Origin: Deltaproteobacteria bacterium
GTDB taxonomy: Bacteria > Desulfobacterota > SM23-61
Reading direction: 5' to 3'
Length of the DNA stretch: 7,362 nucleotides
NCBI GenBank assembly: GCA_016234425.1
Contig: JACRCA010000019.1
Location: 1-7,362 of the forward strand
How positions within the stretch are numbered: position 1 is the first letter of the stretch; each line of letters opens with the position of its first letter. The notes beneath the pieces are model-generated. The model saw nothing but the letters and a program-made list of their open reading frames with translations, searched no databases and was not told where the DNA came from. Of this stretch, positions 1-5,496 are shown piece by piece. The position numbers and the translations under genes are program-made.

Positions 1-278
1 GCCCGCCAACCAAAATGCCTGCCCAAAAAGGCTGAGAATCCCCTGGTGACGCTTAATTTTCTATAAGCGCCAAAATTAACCTGATGCGCAGGTCTTTTAT
101 GCAACCCCCGATCCATTAAATGATTGCTGGATTTGATAAAAGTATCCGCAACAGGCTCGAGCTTCACCTCCTTCCATGTATTACTCTGGGCTTCACTTGC
201 CGGAACTCCTCCATAGAGAATTAACACCAGCATGATCGTAACTATTCCTATTCGGCTAAAAATTTTTGCTCTATTCAT
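1..278 (-). CDS. Secreted protein of unknown function, N-terminal part only
   Basis: The minus-strand frame from the ATG at 278 stays open for 92 codons to the left edge, so the gene is cut by the window. The first 32 residues form a textbook Sec signal peptide: a basic start (MNRAKIFSR), a hydrophobic core (IGIVTIMLVLILYGG) and a likely signal peptidase I site after ASEA, before QS. The mature part begins near NTWKEVKLEPVADTF and is rich in His, Arg and Lys. I recognise no domain in it. There is no lipobox Cys, so the product should be periplasmic, secreted or outer-membrane rather than a lipoprotein. The start is well supported by an AGGAAGGG Shine-Dalgarno sequence at 283-290 and by a near-consensus promoter further upstream. 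It is divergent from the transporter gene at 480. The signal peptide is a firm call; the function is unknown. Confidence 0.8.
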   Translation of the reverse strand, partial: MNRAKIFSRIGIVTIMLVLILYGGVPASEAQSNTWKEVKLEPVADTFIKSSNHLMDRGLHKRPAHQVNFGAYRKLSVTRGFSAFLGRHFGWR

Positions 279-363
279 AAGTCCCTTCCTGCGCGGAATG
301 AATGGCATCGTGAGCGCTTCTTTTAAAAAAACAATGAGAAGAAATACAGAAATTTGAAAAATT

Positions 364-392
364 AAGATATGTAAATATTAATTGCTTGTCAA
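364..392 (-). promoter_or_regulatory. Sigma-70 promoter for the secreted-protein gene
   Basis: Read on the minus strand, a perfect -35 box TTGACA (387-392) is followed by exactly 17 bases and a -10 box TATCTT (364-369). The surroundings are very A+T-rich. Transcription would start near 357, giving a leader of about 80 bases before the ATG at 278. Match and spacing are both close to consensus, and the site points at a gene with a good ribosome binding site. Confidence 0.7.
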
Positions 393-415
393 TCAAAACT
401 TTAAAGCAATATCTT
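386..415 (+). promoter_or_regulatory. Possible weak promoter for the MFS transporter
   Basis: TTGTCA (386-391) and TATCTT (410-415) are separated by 18 bases. The -35 box overlaps, on the opposite strand, the -35 box of the divergent promoter at 364-392, so the two would compete for RNA polymerase. The match is modest and in such A+T-rich DNA could be chance. Confidence 0.25.
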
Positions 416-479
416 TGTAAATAGAAATGGGGGATGGAAAAATGCTTCCTTTTTTCGCCAGCTAGGCTATTATTTTATT

Positions 480-1661
480 ATGATCTCAAAGAAAACATTT
501 CCATTCCCTTTGGGGCCACTTTTCCTTCTCGTGGCGATTTTCTATCTTAGTTTTGTTGCCCGGATTATTTTTGCCCCCCTCCTCCCCGTGGTCGAGAGAG
601 ATTTAAGTCTTGGTCATGGCCAAGCGGGGTCTCTATTCTTTTTTGTTGCCGCCGGCTACGGCGCAGGGCTTTTGGGATCGGGGTTTGTTTCATCGCTGCT
701 GAGCCATCGGGGCACGATCACCCTCTCTATCATGATGGTGGGAGCGGCGTTATTTATCATATCCGGATCAGCCTCCCTCAACGGAATACATGGAGGGCTT
801 TTCCTCATCGGGCTCTTTGCCGGGTTTTACCTTCCCTCCGGACTCGCCACCTTGACAAATATGACCAGCAGGGAACATTGGGGGAAAGCTATGGCCATCC
901 ATGAGTTGGCCCCCAATTTAGCCTTTGTTACTGCTCCATTTCTTTCTGAAGCCTTGCTAAAATTATTTTCCTGGCGTCAGTCGCTGGCGACGCTCGGGAT
1001 TTGTTCGATTCTCATGGGAGTGCTTTTCCTATTTTTGGGTTGGGGAGGGAGGGAAAAAGGAGAACTACCCCGTCTTAAGGCGGTGAATGAAGTCGTGATG
1101 AATCCCCCCTTCTGGGTTATGACGACCATGTTTACGGTCTCGATCGGGTCTAGTCTCGGAGTCTATACCATGATGCCCCTTTTTCTGGTGAGCGAAATGG
1201 GAATGGATCGAGGATGGGCTAACACCCTCATTGGGCTGTCCCGCACATTCGGGATCGTTGTCCTTTTCATCTCCGGCTTCATCGCGGATCGGTTTGGCCC
1301 CAAACAAGCATTGACCCTATTCTTAACGACCACCGCAATTTTTACCCTTTTGCTTGGTCTTATTCAGGGCGCGGTAACTACGCCGGTGTGGATATTCCTT
1401 CAAGCCGCCTCGACAGCTTGCCTATTCCCTGTGGGTTTTACTCTCCTCTCGTTGATCTTTCCTACCCATCTGAGAAGCATAGCATTATCGCTGGTCATAT
1501 TGGTGGGATTTCTTTTAGGAGGGGGCGTAATCCCATCCGCCATCGGCCATTGGGCCGAAGCCTTCTCTTTCTCTTCAGGCTTTTTCCTCTTGGGCGTTTT
1601 CTTCATGGGCATGCTGCCGCTCTTTCTGCGCGTTGCGACTCGCTTGAATCTTTCCGAATAA
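480..1661 (+). CDS. Major facilitator superfamily transporter
   Basis: A 393-residue inner-membrane carrier, the usual size for a 12-helix MFS protein. Hydrophobic segments lie near residues 11-38, 47-73, 78-97, 103-125, 136-163, 167-188, 209-237, 246-270, 277-298, 302-328, 332-358 and 365-385. A more polar central loop (about 189-208, with GGREKGELPRLK) separates the two six-helix halves. The loop between helices 8 and 9 carries a clear motif A copy, GFIADRFGPK (266-275). The equivalent loop in the first half is degenerate (SLLSHRGT). Such proteins move small solutes by proton-coupled or facilitated transport; the substrate cannot be read from the sequence. No strong ribosome binding site precedes the ATG, and I see no better in-frame start. 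The gene stands alone: divergent from the secreted-protein gene and convergent with the RraA-like gene, so the context gives no hint of substrate. Confidence 0.88.
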   Translation: MISKKTFPFPLGPLFLLVAIFYLSFVARIIFAPLLPVVERDLSLGHGQAGSLFFFVAAGYGAGLLGSGFVSSLLSHRGTITLSIMMVGAALFIISGSASLNGIHGGLFLIGLFAGFYLPSGLATLTNMTSREHWGKAMAIHELAPNLAFVTAPFLSEALLKLFSWRQSLATLGICSILMGVLFLFLGWGGREKGELPRLKAVNEVVMNPPFWVMTTMFTVSIGSSLGVYTMMPLFLVSEMGMDRGWANTLIGLSRTFGIVVLFISGFIADRFGPKQALTLFLTTTAIFTLLLGLIQGAVTTPVWIFLQAASTACLFPVGFTLLSLIFPTHLRSIALSLVILVGFLLGGGVIPSAIGHWAEAFSFSSGFFLLGVFFMGMLPLFLRVATRLNLSE

Positions 1662-1714
1662 AAGGAACAGACGAAAATTGGGACACAGATTTTCGCTGAT
1701 TTTAATAATTATTT

Positions 1715-1741
1715 GCCACAGAGCACACAGAGAACACAGAG
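1715..1741 (+). repeat. Three tandem 9-base units ending in CACAGAG
   Basis: The stretch splits into GCCACAGAG, CACACAGAG and AACACAGAG; the last seven bases of each unit are identical. A related three-unit copy forms the 3' end of trmFO at 4125-4151, and an inverted two-unit copy lies at 4460-4477. Confidence 0.7.
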
Positions 1742-1761
1742 TTGCATCGAAAAAAACTTTC

Positions 1762-1810
1762 AAATCCCCCCCAACCCCCCTTTGCTAAAGGGGGGGGCGA
1801 GGGGGGATTT
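1762..1810. terminator. Long G/C hairpin, possible bidirectional terminator
   Basis: A near-perfect palindrome: AAAT plus seven C, then AA, six C and TTT on the left; AAA, eight G, CGA, six G and ATTT on the right; with a three-base GCT loop. On the plus strand it runs into ATTTTT, as expected of a factor-independent terminator for the transporter gene. Being palindromic between convergent genes, it could also stop transcription arriving from the RraA-like gene. It also looks like a common dispersed intergenic palindrome, so termination may be incidental. The G runs could in principle form a quadruplex. Confidence 0.45.
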
Positions 1811-1814
1811 TTGC

Positions 1815-1829
1815 CCCGCCTTGGGCGGG
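1815..1829. repeat. Short perfect hairpin CCCGCC-TTG-GGCGGG
   Basis: A six-base stem with a three-base loop, directly downstream of the long palindrome. It has no T run after it, so it is not a terminator by itself. A hairpin of similar size and composition occurs at 4184-4200 in the second repeat island. Confidence 0.45.
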
Positions 1830-1990
1830 CCGGGATTCGCGGGTGCCGAACCAGTCGTGAAAAATTAGTTACTGGTTTCTAAAAGTTTGTAGTTTGTAGT
1901 TCCTAAAACCAGAAACTATGTTCTGGCTCCTGTATTCTCAATTTCAATCTTAGGAATCTGCGTTTATCTGCGTCCAAAGAAATAATTCTT

Positions 1991-2692
1991 CTATTTGGGA
2001 GGTGGCCAGGTGGGCCGGGGAGACATGAAGTGCTCTTTGAGTCCGTCCGTTGAAAACTCTTTGGACTTGCAGAAGTTGATTACCTGCCGTTCCCAGTCTT
2101 CGACCATTTGGGCCGCCTTGGGCACGTCCCTCGCGATCTCGAAAGGGATGGAGATGACCCCGTGCTTGTCACCCATGATCAGGTCGCCGGGTTTTACGGT
2201 CAGGCCTCCGAGCTTGACGGGAATGCCCACCTCCACCAGGTGTACGTAGGCATGGGAAACGGTCACGCAACTCGAAAAGAAATGGAATCCCGCTTCCCGA
2301 ACCTCATCCAGGTCCCGCACTGAGCCATCCGTGACAGTGCCGACGCACCCCAGGGCCTTGTGGATGTTGGCGTTGACTTCTCCCCAGAACGAGCCGATGA
2401 CCGGCCGATCCAGGTCATGGATCACCGCCACTCTGGGTTCCGGTACTTTGCGCATCACCTCCCACCATTCCGGCGGCTGAATCCGCCGGCCTTCGGGAGA
2501 ATCGGCGGTGATGACGGCGGTCGCCGCGTAGCCGATCATGGGCCCCAATTCGGGGAAGATGCATTTGATCTCCGGGAGCATGAATCCTTCATTCCGCGGC
2601 CGGATGTTGAACAGCTCGACGGCATTGGAGACGGCGCAAGTCGGCCAGCGGCGCAATGCTTCTAATTCTTTGGCACTGAGATAAGGCGGCAT
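1991..2692 (-). CDS. RraA / HMG-aldolase family protein
   Basis: A 233-residue cytoplasmic protein of the fold shared by RraA and class II 4-hydroxy-4-methyl-2-oxoglutarate/oxaloacetate aldolases (often mislabelled dimethylmenaquinone methyltransferase). The active-site segment is clear: GSFWGEVNANIHKALG (100-115), then GTVTDGSVRD (118-127). Arg126 and Asp127 correspond to the pyruvate-binding Arg and metal-linked Asp of HMG aldolase. A second family signature, KPGDLIMGDKHGVISIP, lies at 167-183. Catalytic residues are retained and the length fits the aldolase-type members, which are longer than E. coli RraA (161 residues). An aldolase or decarboxylase on a pyruvate-derived acid is therefore more likely than RNase E inhibition, but the substrate is unknown. 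The ATG is backed by GGTGAGGTG a few bases upstream and a promoter at 2735-2763. Two 60-base lines counted inside the gene are 60% and 70% G+C, against about 45-52% in lines of trmFO and rpoD. Confidence 0.85.
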   Translation of the reverse strand: MPPYLSAKELEALRRWPTCAVSNAVELFNIRPRNEGFMLPEIKCIFPELGPMIGYAATAVITADSPEGRRIQPPEWWEVMRKVPEPRVAVIHDLDRPVIGSFWGEVNANIHKALGCVGTVTDGSVRDLDEVREAGFHFFSSCVTVSHAYVHLVEVGIPVKLGGLTVKPGDLIMGDKHGVISIPFEIARDVPKAAQMVEDWERQVINFCKSKEFSTDGLKEHFMSPRPTWPPPK

Positions 2693-2734
2693 TTTTCACC
2701 TCACCAGGAATATTTTGGGTTTCTGCCCTGGATT

Positions 2735-2763
2735 AATCTACCAGAGCTGGGATTTCTTCTCAA
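2735..2763 (-). promoter_or_regulatory. Probable promoter of the RraA-like gene
   Basis: On the minus strand TTGAGA (2758-2763) and TAGATT (2735-2740) are 17 bases apart, a 5/6 and a 4/6 match to sigma-70 boxes. Transcription would start about 36 bases before the ATG at 2692. This is a pattern match only. Confidence 0.45.
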
Positions 2764-2787
2764 CATGCTATTTTCCCCTGAGATCTG

Positions 2788-2816
2788 TTGACATCCAATC
2801 ACATTTCATGGAAAAT
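2788..2816 (+). promoter_or_regulatory. Possible promoter of trmFO with a very short leader
   Basis: A perfect TTGACA (2788-2793) is followed after 17 bases by GAAAAT (2811-2816), a poor -10 box. If used, transcription would begin only a few bases before the ATG at 2826, giving an almost leaderless message. That would agree with the lack of a clear Shine-Dalgarno sequence there. Weak support. Confidence 0.22.
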
Positions 2817-2825
2817 TTCTTGCAT

Positions 2826-4160
2826 ATGGAGAAACAAATCACGATCATTGGCGGGGGGCTGGCAGGATGTGAGGCTGCCTGGCAGGCCAGCAAGCGGGAC
2901 ATCTCTGTCCTTCTCTATGAGATGAAACCCCAGCGTTTCTCTCCCGCCCATGTTTCTTCTCTCTTGGGTGAACTGGTGTGTAGCAATTCGCTGCGTTCTA
3001 ATTCACTCTACAATGCCGTTGGATTGCTGAAGGAGGAGATGCGCAGGCTGGATTCTCTGATCATGAAGGTTGCAGAGGAGACCCGCGTCCCGGCGGGAGA
3101 GGCGCTCGCTGTTGACCGGCAGGCTTTCTCTTCAGGAATCACCGCCCGCCTGGAAGCCATTGACAAAGTAAAAATCTTTCGGGAGGAAATGACTCAGATT
3201 CCTTCAGAAGATATTGTGATCATCGCCTCCGGGCCATTGACCTCCCCGCCCCTGGCTGAATCAATTAAAAAACTAACTGGCGAAGAATCCCTTTACTTTT
3301 ACGATGCCATTTCACCCATTGTGGACGGAGAGAGTTTGAACAAGAATGTTGTTTTCCGTGCTTCCCGCTATGGGGAAGGAAACGATTACATAAATTGCCC
3401 CATGACGCCGGAGGAATATTATCGGTTTGTTGATCAGCTCCTTAAGGGAGAAAAAGTCCCTTACCGGGATTTCGAACGGCCGGTGCATTTCGAGGGCTGT
3501 CTGCCTCTCGAGGAGATGGCTGAAAGAGGGCGGGAAACTCTGGCCCATGGGCCGATGAAACCTGTTGGGCTTAAAGAGCCCCGCAGCGGCAAAATTCCTT
3601 ATGCGGTCGTCCAGTTGCGGCAGGAGGATGGACCGGGGACAGCTTTCAATTTGGTGGGGTTCCAGACCAAATTAAAATGGAAAGAGCAGGAGAGAATCTT
3701 CCGCCTGATCCCTGGTTTAGAGCAGGCTGTATTCCTTCGTTTCGGCAGCCTCCACCGCAATACTTTCATCCACTCACCCACTTTATTGCAAAAGACATTG
3801 CAGCTGAAAAAGGATCCACGAATTCTTTTTGCCGGACAAATTACCGGTGTTGAGGGGTATGTAGAATCCGCAGCCATGGGGCTTCTTGCTGGGATTAATG
3901 CCGCTCGTGTGATTCAGGGAAAGGCGCCGGTAATCCCCCCGGAGACGACTGCCATGGGAGGATTAATCCATTACATAACCAATCAGCAAGTCAAGGAATT
4001 TCAGCCCATGAATGTTAACTTTGGCCTCTTTCCACCCCTGGCCAGACGGATTAGAGGAAAGGATAAACGGACGGCCATTGGGGAACGGGCTTTGAAAGAT
4101 TTAGAGGTATGGAAAAAACTCTTCACCGCGGAGAACGCAGAGGACGCTGAGTTGATATAG
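2826..4160 (+). CDS. trmFO: Methylenetetrahydrofolate-tRNA-(uracil-5-)-methyltransferase TrmFO
   Basis: TrmFO makes 5-methyluridine at position 54 of the tRNA T-loop, using methylenetetrahydrofolate as carbon donor and FADH2 as reductant, in the cytoplasm. Visible hallmarks, numbered from the chosen start: the FAD dinucleotide-binding GGGLAG (9-14); YEMKP (31-35); ELVCSNSLRS (49-58), with Cys52 matching an essential family cysteine; NAVGLLKEEMRRL; VPAGEALAVDR; FEGCLPLEEMAERG near 221-234, with the second conserved Cys; and FAGQITGVEGYVESAAMG near 334-351. The frame is open from 2715, but family members begin right at the FAD motif. The ATG at 2826 (MEKQITIIGGG) gives 444 residues, the usual length; the ATG at 2808 is a lesser alternative. 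No good ribosome binding site is seen. The last residues, TAENAEDAELI, and the stop codon come from a 9-base-period dispersed repeat and are probably not ancestral. Identification is firm. Confidence 0.95.
   Translation: MEKQITIIGGGLAGCEAAWQASKRDISVLLYEMKPQRFSPAHVSSLLGELVCSNSLRSNSLYNAVGLLKEEMRRLDSLIMKVAEETRVPAGEALAVDRQAFSSGITARLEAIDKVKIFREEMTQIPSEDIVIIASGPLTSPPLAESIKKLTGEESLYFYDAISPIVDGESLNKNVVFRASRYGEGNDYINCPMTPEEYYRFVDQLLKGEKVPYRDFERPVHFEGCLPLEEMAERGRETLAHGPMKPVGLKEPRSGKIPYAVVQLRQEDGPGTAFNLVGFQTKLKWKEQERIFRLIPGLEQAVFLRFGSLHRNTFIHSPTLLQKTLQLKKDPRILFAGQITGVEGYVESAAMGLLAGINAARVIQGKAPVIPPETTAMGGLIHYITNQQVKEFQPMNVNFGLFPPLARRIRGKDKRTAIGERALKDLEVWKKLFTAENAEDAELI
4122..4151 (+). repeat. 9-base-period repeat forming the 3' end of trmFO
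   Basis: Three units, ACCGCGGAG, AACGCAGAG and GACGCTGAG (4125-4151), are read in frame as T-A-E, N-A-E, D-A-E. The 21 bases at 4122-4142 match the reverse complement of 4460-4480 at 19 positions, so this copy and the one before the next gene form an inverted pair around the second repeat island. Confidence 0.75.
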
Positions 4161-4183
4161 AAATTCGAAATTCTAAGCCCGAA

Positions 4184-4200
4184 TCCCGCGAAGCGCGGGA
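4184..4200. repeat. Perfect hairpin TCCCGCG-AAG-CGCGGGA just after trmFO
   Basis: A seven-base stem with a three-base loop, starting 24 bases after the trmFO stop codon. No T run follows on the plus strand (next bases CTAAACAAGC), so it is a poor intrinsic terminator but could slow polymerase or protect the mRNA 3' end. The surrounding A+T-rich stretch (AAATTCGAAATTCTAA, and AAATGATC twice nearby) resembles common intergenic dispersed repeats. Confidence 0.5.
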
Positions 4201-4269
4201 CTAAACAAGCGCAAATGATCAAAATACAAATGATCCAAAGAAGGCAGTCTGGAATTTTTGAAATTATAT

Positions 4270-4440
4270 TTGATGGCTTCGTAAAAAGTCCGTAAATTCG
4301 CTTTTCTGTCATTCCCGTGAAACCTGTCCCCGCAAAGCTTGTCCCCGCGAAAGCGGGGAGCGGGGAACGGGAATCCAGTCCTTTCAATGATTTTCGTGTC
4401 CCGCCTACGCGGGAATGACGGCTTTTCACGAGATCATCAA
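4270..4440. mobile_element. MITE-like palindromic element, about 171 bases
   Basis: The ends are imperfect terminal inverted repeats: the plus strand begins TTGATGGCTTCGTAAAAAG, and the reverse complement of the right end begins TTGATGATCTCGTGAAAAG, 15 of 19 identical. Nested inside is a perfect ten-base inverted pair, GTCATTCCCG (4308-4317) with CGGGAATGAC (4410-4419). At the centre is a TCCCCGC-GAAA-GCGGGGA hairpin (4342-4359), preceded by two further near-copies of GTCCCCGC. There is no transposase gene. This is the form of a small non-autonomous element or a REP/BIME-like repeat. I see no clear target-site duplication. The type is inferred; the inverted structure is directly visible. Confidence 0.6.
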
Positions 4441-4459
4441 GATTAGAATTTAAATTTTG

Positions 4460-4480
4460 CTCTGCGCTCTCTGCGGTGAA
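4460..4480 (-). repeat. Inverted copy of the 9-base-period repeat
   Basis: Its reverse complement begins TTCACCGCAGAGAGCGCAGAG, differing at two positions from 4122-4142. It contains two 9-base units (4460-4468 and 4469-4477). It ends 16 bases before the ATG of the flavoprotein gene, so the repeat makes up most of that gene's immediate upstream region. Confidence 0.7.
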
Positions 4481-4496
4481 TGATTTATAGAGAATT

Positions 4497-5381
4497 ATGT
4501 CAAAAACCTCTTTCCCTTCAAAAGCAGGGGTTCTCATTGTTGGGGCGGGGCCTGCCGGCTCTATAGCGGCCTACGAATTGGCCCGTTTGGGCATCGATGT
4601 AACCATTATAGATAAAGCCAAATTCCCCCGGGGAAAAACCTGCGCCGGAGGAGTCAATATCCGGACCCTCCACCTGCTTCCTTTTGACCTGAGCTCAATA
4701 GTAGAGGAAGTCATTACGGGGATTTCCTTTACTCAAAACCTCGAAGAGCCCTTTCTCCGTCGCTATCCTGAGCCGCTCACGGTCACTGTGCGCCGGGACA
4801 TATTCGATCATTTCCTGGTCCAGCAGGCCCAGCAAGCTGGAGCTCACTTTTTCGATGGAACCCAGTTTCTTTCCCTATTGGAGAAAAACGAATCTGTACA
4901 GGTGGAAACTTCTTATGGAACCTTCCTCGCCAGATTCGTCCTCGGGGCGGATGGTTCCAATAGCGCCGCTGCCTTCATTCTTCCCCTTCGCCGAAAACGG
5001 GGGCCTATTCAAAAAGGCCGCTGCCTCCTGCTGGGGGGTGCTGCCGGGCTGATCAATCCTTTTACGGGAGAAGGCCTCTACTCAGCCATCCGCAGTGCTC
5101 AAATAGCTGCACGAGTACTCGCGCAGACCTTGAAGGATGAAGGGCAGTCCCTGCCAGCATACCAGGAAGCTGTTGACCGGGAATTGATGCCCCACCTGGA
5201 ATGCTCCCGGCTTTTTCGCGAGATCTTCAACCTGCGCCCTTCTTTCTTCCACCAAAAAATTGCCCGCAGCGATCGATGGTGGAACGCGATGGCTCAAGTT
5301 CTGCGGGGGGAGAAAACCTTTCTGGATGTGAAAAACAAATTGGGGTTTCTGGGGACTCTACTCTTACAATTCGCAAAATAA
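4497..5381 (+). CDS. Geranylgeranyl reductase family flavoprotein, internally shortened
   Basis: A 294-residue NAD(P)/FAD-dependent oxidoreductase. The N-terminal Rossmann motif is intact, VGAGPAGSIAAYELARLG (15-32), followed by an acidic strand end (IIDK) and a PRGKTCAGGV segment (44-53) typical of this family, whose members reduce isoprenoid double bonds in lipids or quinones. The second FAD signature, VLGADGSNS (148-156), is present. The third normally reads GDAAG, but here reads GGAAGLINPFTGEGLYSAIRS (180-200), so the usual FAD-ribose-binding Asp is Gly. Only 26 residues separate GADG from GGAAG, where the family normally has over 100: an in-frame loss of roughly 100 residues near residues 157-162 removes most of the substrate domain. 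Reading continues in frame to a normal-looking C-terminus. The gene has only a poor ribosome binding site and follows a repeat copy directly. Family membership is firm. Catalytic function is doubtful; it may be a decaying gene. Confidence 0.78.
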   Translation: MSKTSFPSKAGVLIVGAGPAGSIAAYELARLGIDVTIIDKAKFPRGKTCAGGVNIRTLHLLPFDLSSIVEEVITGISFTQNLEEPFLRRYPEPLTVTVRRDIFDHFLVQQAQQAGAHFFDGTQFLSLLEKNESVQVETSYGTFLARFVLGADGSNSAAAFILPLRRKRGPIQKGRCLLLGGAAGLINPFTGEGLYSAIRSAQIAARVLAQTLKDEGQSLPAYQEAVDRELMPHLECSRLFREIFNLRPSFFHQKIARSDRWWNAMAQVLRGEKTFLDVKNKLGFLGTLLLQFAK

Positions 5382-5496
5382 AGCGCATGGCTCAAGGGGC
5401 AAGTCGCGGGGCATGAAGACTTCCCGTGCCTTCTCCGCTGTATCAGTGGTCAACTTCTTTCCTGCTATCCGATTTATCGAGTGGAGGAAAACGGGA

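Larger units (their letters stand above)
1678..1979. repeat. Repeat island with outer inverted repeats, in the 329-base gap between convergent genes
   Basis: The gap between the transporter and the RraA-like gene holds no convincing gene. Its edges are an imperfect inverted pair: the 21 bases at 1681-1701 match the reverse complement of 1955-1975 at 16 positions (shared core GGAC-CAGAT...CGC-GATT). Inside lie a 9-base-period repeat (1715-1741), a long G/C palindrome (1762-1810), a short CCCGCC/GGCGGG hairpin (1815-1829), a doubled GTTTGTA stretch near 1885-1900 and a CCAGAA/TTCTGG hairpin near 1910-1927. From memory, sequences of this style recur between genes in many deltaproteobacterial and related genomes. 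The copy number in this genome cannot be judged from one window. Confidence 0.6.

Noticed and set aside
442..465. Mini-frame MLPFFAS before the transporter, preceded by a purine-rich stretch
   Set aside because: Seven codons with no repeated regulatory codons or attenuator hairpins; indistinguishable from chance.
1672..1695. CGAAAAT/ATTTTCG stem just after the transporter gene as its terminator
   Set aside because: The stem is A+T-rich with a ten-base loop and no T run, and it overlaps the outer inverted repeat of the island; the G/C palindrome at 1762-1810 is a better terminator candidate.
1715..1741. Possible CRISPR repeat or array
   Set aside because: The units are 9 bases with no spacers between them; no longer regularly spaced repeats and no cas genes are present.
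2715..2825. Upstream start of trmFO giving 37 extra residues
   Set aside because: The extra segment (MGFCPGLIYQSW...) is unlike TrmFO proteins, which begin directly at the FAD motif, and it overlaps the predicted promoter of the divergent RraA-like gene.
4001..4537. A 178-codon open frame on the minus strand
   Set aside because: It crosses the 3' end of trmFO, the whole repeat island and the start of the flavoprotein gene. Its sequence is a translation of the repeats (SFTAESAEQ is the same repeat read from the other copy), and it has no family resemblance.
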